This document shows positions 56,601 through 64,000 of a stretch of DNA of 64,000 nucleotides, one piece after another (within the stretch, counting starts at the first letter, position 1; every line of letters begins with the position of its first letter). This DNA comes from Lepidodermella squamata (taxonomy: Eukaryota > Gastrotricha): assembly GCA_047495785.1 (NCBI GenBank), contig JBLDXI010000024.1:1550001-1614000 (forward strand). Direction: 5' to 3'. Position numbers and translations under genes: made by a program. The notes beneath the pieces are model-generated. The model did no database searches. It was not told the DNA's origin and saw only the letters and a program-made list of their open reading frames with translations.

Positions 56601-59210
56601 GGGGATGCATTCTAGAAAGAAATTCAAAAAATATTTCATAAAAAAACCGTAACAAGGTGAAATTGGACACTTCTGGCTTTGGAACGATAATAAATTTTAA
56701 ATGAAATAAAGGTTGGAACGAAAACCAATTTTTGAATTTTTTTAAAAGCAGGGCAATGTCGGATGTCGACTTCATATATACCTCAAAAATAACGATTTTT
56801 AGATGAATTTTAAAATGAGGAATCTCTAAGCATTGCTCTCTGTAAAAATTGGGAAAAAATCGAATGATCTTGTTGGCAAGGCAAAATGAACTTCAGACGC
56901 AAAATTAGAAAATTTTAGCCCCTAAAAAAGGCTACTTAGAATACCAATTTTTTTTCTTGAAAACAGCTCATAATTTTTTTTAAATTTTAGCCAAGGTTCA
57001 ATGGAAACTCTGTGAAGTCTTAAGGTACCTAGTTTTGTATGCTATTGAGCGACCAAAATTACCCAATAATTTCCCAACCTTTAACAAAAATTTGAAGTGC
57101 AACATTGTCTCAACTTGTTTTGAATTTGATATTGCTAAAAAGCAGGTAAAATAATAATAATAACTTCCAATGAAATTGCCAAAAATCAATTAAATTTCTT
57201 AAAATCGCAAAAATTTCAACACTGATCAGAAAATTTTTTCCCTAAACTGGTCCAAAATATCAAAATTTTCAGATTTAACGCTGATTTTTAATTCTAGAAA
57301 AACCAATTGCCGTTCATAGTTACCCTATAAGTGTTTGATAATTCAAAAATCTTACCAGAAATATTCTGAACGGCAAAGGCCTGATTGGTTGAAATTCGGT
57401 AGCGAAAATTTTATAGCTGCCTTCGTAAGCATTGCCCTTGGCGTAGAGTTCCGCCCATTCGACCAGCTCAGTCAACGTGTCGTGCACAAAACTGCGCAAC
57501 AAGTGCGACATGAGAGCGCCAACAGTCGCAAACATTTTATCCATTTTCATCTGCCGCAAATCCGGCTTAGGCGGCATGCTGCGCTCGATTTGATCGCGAC
57601 TTTGATGCACGATCAAGCAGCACTCTGGCAGCCAGTCGTTGTCAAGAATGAACACGGCTCGTTCAATCGACGTCTTGACATTCGCGTGGAATGTCTCCAG
57701 GGTCATCGGTGCTTGTGCGATTAAAGCCGGTAAATCAATCAAGCGGAACGAGCCGTATTTTAAGGCGGTGTGTTTCGCAATTTCTTGCATAATCGGCTGT
57801 AAATTCGGTATATCGTTGAAAAATGTGAATCTCAGTTTCGACATGGTGTCTTTCCAAGGGAAGCCCCAACGCCCGGCGGTTACTGACGGTTTCGGCGGCA
57901 GTTCGACCCCGAGCCGAACCTGCTCCGCCTTATCAAGTAAAATGTACTGTAATTGAGCAACTCGAATAGCCCGGTTAAATTGCTGCTTCGCGTCCTCGAT
58001 TTCGACTTCCAAAGACTTCTCTCGCTGCTTCAATTTTTCCGGGACTAATTTCAAAATATTCGTCAGCCAGGTCGGCGCCAAGGGTGCGACAAATTGAGGG
58101 TCTATAGCGTTGTCGGCGAGGCTGAAAAACCGCGGCACGTCGCGGTCTATGGGCGTGCTAGGGCGTGACAAGCCGATGGTAGATGTAAACCAGGGCGGGA
58201 ATTCAACAGCTAGACACCGCTGAGTATCAGGATCGTGAGTGGGTATTTGTTTCCGAGCCATCAAATCAGCCTTTCTCCTTTTCCGCTCCTCTTGCTTTGT
58301 CAATTTACGAATTGGCTCGTCGAAGGTCACGTGACCTAAAAATTGGCTCAAATCATCCGGGCTGGTATTTGCGATTGGCGGCAGAACCGGCTGAGGGTTG
58401 AGATCGAGGCTTTTCGATAATTTTTGCCCCGGTAAGTCATCTTGATTAGGATTGCTTTGTTTTCGTTTTGTTAAGTTAGGTTTCGATTTTGAGACGTGGG
58501 GCTTGGGTTGCGGCCGGATTTTGCTTTGTTCGTACAGAACGCGGACATCTAAATCACGAGCTGCTGGGGAGTAATTGTTGCCGATAGTGTCGCTAACACC
58601 ACGGCTGAAGGCGAGTTCTTTCACGGGACAGCTTTGGGTCAAAGCGCCGCGGTCAATAATACGAGGCCGCTCGCTAAAAGCAGGCTGGAAAAATCAACAG
58701 AACAATTTAAAAAAATCCAGCTTAATAAATTTTTAATTGAATTTTGAAATATTTATTAAACTTACCGGTATATGGCCTGTGTAAACGGGATTTTTACGTT
58801 GCTTTCGTAATTTTTTCTCAATGAAATTTTTAATAGATAAATCCTCCTGGAGGTAAGAATATTTTTTCTCCATTTTTAATGGAGTAGTGCACTTCAGTAA
58901 TTCAGATTTGTTATGACCAGCAAATCTACTGCAGTTATTTTGACTGAAATAAAAATCGATGCCTGCTCACCTCGTTTACGGAAAGCGGTGCTAAGTGATT
59001 GAAGAAACTCGGCCGTAAATTGGCTTCGAATTCGTTCGGCTTGCCGATACGCTCAGCCCACATTGCGCTAGGCAGCACACCGGGTGGCGACGGTGACTTG
59101 CCATTTTTCTGCTTCTCGAGTATTTCCGAAATATAAATTCGATAAGAATAAAGTAACAAACTCACCTCAGGCGGCTTCAGGTTCGATTTGTGCCGCGTGA
59201 GTACTGACAT
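41675..59210 (-). CDS. Axonemal dynein heavy chain B (inner-arm, single-headed DNAH3/7/12-like)
   Basis: Seventeen exons give 4186 aa with consistent phases: 59166-59210, 58971-59108, 58766-58846, 57356-58684, 55226-56611, 53056-54754, 50106-52795, 49631-50056, 48177-49079, 47454-48011, 46745-46878, 45886-46690, 45667-45827, 43324-44383, 42314-43141, 41980-42090 and 41675-41881. The start ATG at 59210 opens a short exon joined by a 57-bp intron. P-loops are [10 protein letters not shown] (AAA1), [10 protein letters not shown] (AAA2), [10 protein letters not shown] (AAA3) and GIGGSGRQS (AAA4). Walker B motifs CFDEFNRID and FVDDLNMP are canonical. The stalk, the microtubule-binding tip and a C terminus with CPVYKT and [12 protein letters not shown] complete a full-length motor. 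It lies head-to-tail upstream of dynein A and starts with the same [14 protein letters not shown] and IGNNYSP blocks in exon 4. It has more introns than A, several at positions absent there. Confidence 0.93.
44405..44604. repeat. Direct repeat DR1 in dynein B intron
   Basis: About 200 bp, roughly 90 percent like 45444-45640 by eye. Both start ATATCTGAATTTTCGGATAA and end AACTATGAAGGAGTGGATCG. It sits next to the acceptor end of the intron 44384-45666. Confidence 0.85.
44607..45443. mobile_element. Element with terminal inverted repeats between two direct repeats
   Basis: The left end GACCGTTAACAAGTGAAAA at 44607 is repeated in reverse complement at 45425-45443, with weaker pairing for about 10 further bases. 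The interior has no reading frame for a transposase. Together with the flanking 200-bp direct repeats it nearly fills an intron that dynein A does not have. Confidence 0.6.
45444..45640. repeat. Direct repeat DR2 in dynein B intron
   Basis: Second copy of the 200-bp repeat at 44405-44604, in the same orientation, ending 26 bp before the 161-nt dynein exon. Confidence 0.85.
47031..47405 (+). CDS. Secreted peptide precursor P7, nested antisense in a dynein B intron
   Basis: Two exons, 47031-47180 and 47229-47405, with a 48-bp phase-0 GT-AG intron; 108 aa. It lies wholly inside the dynein B intron 46879-47453, on the opposite strand. The first 20 residues are a strong signal peptide (core [12 protein letters not shown], then TAGS). 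The rest is basic, with a DKR site at about residue 30, a KKQ and an IKR site, and only two cysteines, adjacent, six residues from the C-terminal end (THCCVIG). A polyadenylation signal AATAAA at 47443-47448 lies 38 bases past the stop. It does not resemble P1-P6 in Cys plan or intron phase. It could be a neuropeptide or another secreted peptide; no family is recognised. Confidence 0.68.
47443..47448 (+). terminator. Polyadenylation signal of P7
   Basis: AATAAA 38 bases after the P7 stop codon and just inside the dynein intron, six bases before the dynein donor site on the other strand. Confidence 0.5.
49080..49630. other. Dynein B intron with the second dispersed repeat
   Basis: 551 bp with no coding support. 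The stretch near 49490-49605 (TTTACAGGAAAATCAGG, GCTGATTTTTGG, TTTTCTCC) resembles 29818-29900 and 57280-57320. Confidence 0.35.
54820..55200 (-). mobile_element. MITE-like dispersed repeat, copy 5 (dynein B-specific intron)
   Basis: Best-preserved copy, nearly filling the 471-bp intron 54755-55225. The outer ends AATTGAGGTTCCAGCCCTAA and, on the other strand, AATTTGAGGCTCCAGCATTA form an imperfect terminal inverted repeat. The centre holds CTTGTAATACCAGAAAATCA, two ATCGAT sites and ACGCGTAATAGTGAGATCTA. It has no coding capacity. The matching place in dynein A is inside an uninterrupted exon. Confidence 0.7.
56612..57355. other. Dynein B-specific intron
   Basis: 744 bp, AT-rich, without coding support; absent from dynein A, whose exon 29952-36220 is continuous here. 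Its acceptor-distal part near 57280-57320 matches the second dispersed repeat. Confidence 0.45.
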
Positions 59211-60368
59211 TGAAAAATTCTCCAGAGCGGAAATTTGTTAGTAACACAGCATTATTAAGAGAAAATGCCACTCCCCCTCCTAGAAAAATTTCAAGAGTTC
59301 GTTGTTATTGTGTACAAGGGGTTAACAAGCTTAAACTTTCTGATAAGGCTAAAGCTATGCTGCGTATACCGTTTTTTCTCTCAACTTCTATTGTTTTGGC
59401 AGACGGCGTTCGATTTTTCCGATATTGTAATACGTCACCGGTCGCCTAGGTGCTGCCTATCTTAAGCTATAGCTGAGCGCACCTTGGCGAACTATCTATC
59501 AGCCGTTAAATTTTTCGCCTGATAAAGGCTAGAACGTAGTTGTTTGGCATTAAAAATTGATAGTGCACCCCGACGCACGTGTGCATAAAGCGTAAAAGCA
59601 CTGCGAGTATCTTCTATTTTTTCTGAGTGTGGCAGTAGGTATTTAAGGTGGTGTCTCCGGTCATTGATTACAGGTTAATGATTAAAATAATCAAAACATC
59701 TCAATCACAGCAATAACACCTTCCTTATATTTGGAAAGACAAAGAGCCGCATAGAAACTGTAGAATGCATGGCGATATCTTCTGAATCAGCTTTGAAAAT
59801 GAAAGCTGCGTAGTGTTTTTGAGGTTGTTTATCACTCGTTGACCGACCTAATTTTGTAGCGATTATTGTTGGTAATAAAACATGATGGTTTTATTGCTTT
59901 TATTGCTTGTGTGCGAGTAAGGTTTCTGATTTCACGCACTATTTTCGAGACGATTTTCACGCACGGGCTTTCCCAATTGGCTTTCACAAGTTTTTGCTTT
60001 TTATCAGTGCATCGAAGCTGAAAATTCGTGAACCGCGACGGAAATTCGTATGCAACGTGGTACGAGAAGAGACAGCAAGAATTTACTGTAGTTGAAAAGA
60101 ATGAGAGCTCCAGGTGGGTTGAAGGTTTGAAAATGACGCTGAACTTTTTTCTAGCTGCAAAAAATTGTTGCGTTGGCAAGTCAAACGTGTTGGTCCTGTC
60201 TTATTATAATACCTTCTAACAGCAGCTAACACGTGGGTGGATGTTCGCTGGAATTAACAGGGCTAAGGCTGAAATTATAAGCTTGTGCTGAGGTTTTCAA
60301 AACAAATAGTATCATTTCCTGAATTTGTAGCTTTGTTGATACGAACATAAATTTTACAAAATAAATTA
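59211..60368. other. Divergent intergenic region, dynein B / ankyrin gene
   Basis: About 1.16 kb between the dynein B start and the ankyrin gene start. No gene is supported. It must contain both promoters, but I see no named motif. Confidence 0.4.
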
Positions 60369-63300
60369 ATGAAAAGCATTGATTTTACTCTCGACTTGCT
60401 CGTATTAGCAAGTGTGACAAGCTTGGCAATCGGATGCTTATCAACCTCGGGAACAGCAACTTCTGGAGATACTTCTGCTGCGAGTAAAATTACCGGCTCA
60501 GATTCTTCCGGATCTGTAATCAGTGCGAAAGATCCTACAGCACCGACTGGCACAGTATCGAAACCTGCGGCGGGGACGGATTCCAAAGATGGTGGTGTCG
60601 CGACAACTACAACAGAACCCAAGATAGTCACTGCAGTTCTGAACAATGACATCCCCGGCTTGAAGAAGGAGTTGGAAGGCGGAGCGAGTCCAAATACCGT
60701 AGACCGCCAAGGGACACCTGTACTCATTCTAGCAATCAGGAAGAACTTCTTCGACATGGTTACTGTTCTTCTGGATGCCAAAGCTTCCACCGAAGCGCCA
60801 GCCAATGGTCGTAATACTCCCCTGATGGAGGCCGCGAGGGCCTATTGCGACGCTGCAACTGGTCCTAGAGTCATTGATTTACTCCTAGAACGAGGCGCCT
60901 CGGTTATCCCATCCAACGGGGATGGAGCTTCCGCGGTTCATATGGCATCTTGCGATGTTACCATTCTCAAGAAATTTGTTGTAAAAGGCGCGGTAATTGA
61001 TTCAGTCGACAACAACGGAACTTCCGTATTGATGTTTTCGACAAGATTTGTCACATCGGACTACGCGACCCGTCTAGCAGCGATTGTTACCATTGGCGCC
61101 GATTTCAAAAAAGTCGACAAGCAAGGCCGAAATGTTTTATTTTACTTGACAGCTCCGATAGTTGTCAAAAACTACTCAAGCTCTGTGACGTTTGATGTGA
61201 CAGCTGTCAGGATTGAGGCGTTCAAAGGGTTTCTTGCACTTGGTCTTACAGCTGCGGAAACTGCTTCGACCAATATCATGGCTGCTGCTTGTCGCCCTGA
61301 TATCGACAGGAATTTCTTCAATTTCCTTGCGTCAATATTCACGTGCCCAGCCACTTGCAACATGTGCTCGAGTTCGGTAAGATCTTTTGAGCTTCCCGAG
61401 TTAGAAATAGCGAAATACTTGATTGTATGTTACAGAATCCTTCTCAGCCTGAAATTGTTACAGCTGTTCAAAATAACGATCTGAACACTGTTACGAGAAT
61501 TTTGTCAACTAACGCGGACGCTGTTAACGCCGTCGACCCATCAACCGGAGAAGCCATTCTCCTCACAGCGATCCGCAAAAATTTCATCGACATCGCTCGT
61601 CTCCTCATTTCGAAAGCCAACGTTAACCTTGAAGTTCGAACACCAAGTACAAGCGCTTCGGGAGCCGGATGGACGCCGATTCTCCTAGCCTTCAGCATGA
61701 ATTGTCAGTTCGGGAATACGCCGATCATCAGGGCACTCATTGACGCGAAAGCCTCGGTCACTTCGACTACCCTTGATCGCAAAATCACTGCTCTTCACAT
61801 CGGCGGTTGCGATCTGTCAGTTTTCGATGCTTTACTTGCAGATGGTCCAAATGTGAATGCGGTTGATGTTGAAGGATCGACCCCAATCATGTGGGCCGTG
61901 AGGGATGCTCGACCTGATCTTTTGAGTCGTTTGGCGAAACTCACTGCAAACGGCGCTGATTTGTCGAAGCGAGATAACGGGGGTAGGAATGTGTTGTTCT
62001 ACGCTGTTGGTCCTCTTCCTGTGGCAACAACAGCAGCAGGCACTGTTCCCAATGGATATCCAAGTGGCTACAACCCAGCTCCCACTCGCTTAGCAGCTCT
62101 TCAGTTCTTCGAGACAAAAGGAATGACCTTAGACGACAAAGACTCTGCTGGAAAAACGTTGATTTCCTACGCTTGCCCAAATGACGATAGTGTCTTCTAT
62201 TACATCGCTACTAAAGCAAATGTTTGTGCTACAGATTGCCCCAAGCGCTCGACGGTAATTTTTCTTTCTCGTAAAAACCGCAAAAGGTTTGACTTTTTTA
62301 ATGAATTTTGCTTGTAGAATGCTTTGCTAACAGCTGTAATCTGCGGGAACTTGGACGCTGTAAATGCCGCTCTAGCGATTACAGGAACTGATCCGAACAC
62401 AATTGATCCATCGTCGAGAGAAACTGTTTTGCACATCGCAATCAGGAAGAATTCATTGGCTATTGTAAATGCTCTTCTTGCGAAAGGCGCTGATGTTGAG
62501 AAAAGAACTCCGGTCGCCAATGCCGCAACAGCCGTACCCGGTGGCAATACTGCAATCATACTAGCCGCTAGTTTTAGCTGTGGGATCGATAATATCGAAC
62601 TGATCAAGGCGATTCTAGCGAAAAATCCGCAGATAAATGCTGCGAACGAAAGAGGCCTTACAGCACTTCATTACGGATCATGCAAAGGCGCTGTTATCGA
62701 GTTACTAATCGCTGCTTCCGCCAATGTCAACGCGATCGATGTTGAAGGCAATACAGCTTTAATGCGAGCGACGAATGAAGTTCGAGATAGTTTGCTGATT
62801 TCTCGAGTCAACAAATTCCTGAGCGCTACTGGTTTCGACTTAGCGAAAACCAACAGTCAAGGTAGAAATGTTCTATGGTTTGCAGCGGGTCCGTTTCAGC
62901 CTTCAAGTGGCTCAACCTTCACCGCTGCAGATATGTCTGCATTGAGACTCGAGGCCTTGAAACTTTTCGAAAGCAAGGGCTTGAGTCTTGATGCCAAGGA
63001 CAATTCTGGAAAGACTCTGACATCCTATTCGTGCCAGTTCGACGAGACAATTTTCAACTACATTCTTAGCAAAACTTCTTGCCCTGCAGATTGCGTCAGG
63101 TGCGCAGATGTGAGTCCAAATTCTTTTCTCTACAGCAGAATTTTCAAGATTGTTATTTCCAGTCCGCTCAAAAACTTGTGACCGCAGTTCAGAATGGAGT
63201 TCTAGCAGATGTTACAAACGCTCTAAGCTCTGGAGCTGATCCAAACACCATCGACCCAGCTACAGGCTGGAATGTGATTCACTTAGCTATTCGGAAAAAC

Positions 63301-64000
63301 CAAGCATCGATTGTTTCGGCCCTGATAGCCGCTGATAAGATCAACCTTGAGGTAAAGACTCCTGTTCAAGTGACGACGATAACTGGGACAAATTTGGTAG
63401 CAACAATTGGCGGCATGACACCACTAATCCATGCAGCTTTTGTCAGTTCGAGCTGCGCCTTCGACAACACAGACACAATTCGCAGCCTTGTAGCTAAGAA
63501 TGTCAATATTAACGCCAAAGATTCACAGGGCAATACAGCTCTGATTTACGGTGGCTGTACTTCGGCGGTGACCGATGTGCTGCTAGCTGCATCGACCCCA
63601 GCCGATCCTAATGCAGCGAATGCTGAAGGAATGACAGCGGCGATGAGAGCGACCATCGATGCTAGGCCAAATACTGTTGAACGGCTGGAAAAACTGTTCA
63701 ATGCTAGGGCTGATTTGGCTAAACGGGACAACAGGGGCCAAACTGTTCACTGGTACGCTGCTTCACCGTTACCACCTCCATCATCGACCTCCTCAACCGC
63801 ATCTGGTACTAGCTCCACAGCTGCGATCAGGCTTGCAGCTCTCAAGTTCGCTGAAAGCAAGGGCGTGCCCTTGAATGATAGGGATGCAGCTGGACGACTG
63901 TTGGTGTCATTTGCGTGTCAGAACGCTGTTGGAGATCAGAACGCTGATTCAGTTTTCAACTACATCTTATCAAAAACCTCCTGCCCGGCCGATTGCTCAA
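60369..64000 (+). CDS. Secreted modular ankyrin-repeat protein (incomplete at the 3' end)
   Basis: Four exons are visible: 60369-61376, 61436-62254, 62318-63109 and 63163 to the window end; the introns are 59, 63 and 53 bp, all phase 0. The protein has a signal peptide (residues about 1-22, core LLVLASVTSLAIG), a Ser/Thr/Gly-rich linker to about residue 80, then ankyrin repeats. Each exon codes for one module of about 265 residues: TAV-x-NND or TAVxNG start, G-x-x-P-N-x-x-D, LAIRKN, a T-P-L/I-L repeat, ALHxG-x-C, a N-V-L-F/W-Y/F block, L-E-x-x-K or F-E-x-K-G, and an ending S-K-T-S-CPADC or variant (TCPATCNMC, NVCATDC). One exon therefore equals one module. Ankyrin repeats are usually intracellular, so a signal peptide and regular Cys boxes make an extracellular role likely by inference. 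The number of modules is unknown. Confidence 0.82.

Noticed and set aside
1-64000. tRNA, rRNA and CRISPR
   Set aside because: No cloverleaf-like or rRNA-like sequence and no regularly spaced repeats were recognised by eye; a covariance-model search would be decisive for small RNAs.

Overview
This is nuclear DNA of an animal with a compact genome. Genes are interrupted by very short introns (most are 47-59 bp, nearly all GT-AG), coding exons are long, and the families are metazoan: axonemal dynein heavy chains, a class C GPCR, a type II carbohydrate sulfotransferase, GH3-domain proteins and secreted peptide precursors. The intron sizes, weak splice donors, one apparent GC-AG intron and the rapid intron turnover between tandem paralogues would fit an appendicularian tunicate (Oikopleura-like). 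That placement is inference only; the window holds no rRNA or other diagnostic marker. All gene models were built by eye from reading frame, splice signals and paralogue comparison.

Layout. 1-2052: a P-loop NTPase fragment (minus) diverges from a three-exon sulfotransferase (plus). 2053-3847: no gene, but a foldback repeat. 3848-11841: four minus-strand genes, made of two secreted acidic Cys-rich paralogues flanking two tandem GH3-domain paralogues. 13574-19065: six small genes for secreted peptides with paired cysteines, four plus and two minus, all with one phase-1 intron just after the signal peptide. 20314-59210: two tandem minus-strand axonemal dynein heavy chain genes of almost equal length (4183 and 4186 aa). 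A GABA-B-like GPCR (36585-39023) lies inside the long second intron of the downstream dynein. A seventh secreted peptide gene (47031-47405, plus) lies inside an intron of the upstream dynein. 60369 to the end: a plus-strand secreted ankyrin-repeat protein built of one exon per module, running off the window.

The most unusual material: (1) the cluster of undescribed Cys-paired peptide precursors, three of them with a dibasic site before a C-terminal LC-x2-C-x3-GF peptide; (2) the modular secreted ankyrin protein with a Cys box closing each module; (3) dynein A, which has Asp for the AAA1 Walker B glutamate and an altered AAA3 Walker B, while its tandem sister keeps both; (4) a MITE-like repeat nearly filling dynein introns that exist in only one of the two paralogues, as expected of intron gain by transposon; (5) a 107-bp stretch identical between the two GH3 genes, suggesting gene conversion.
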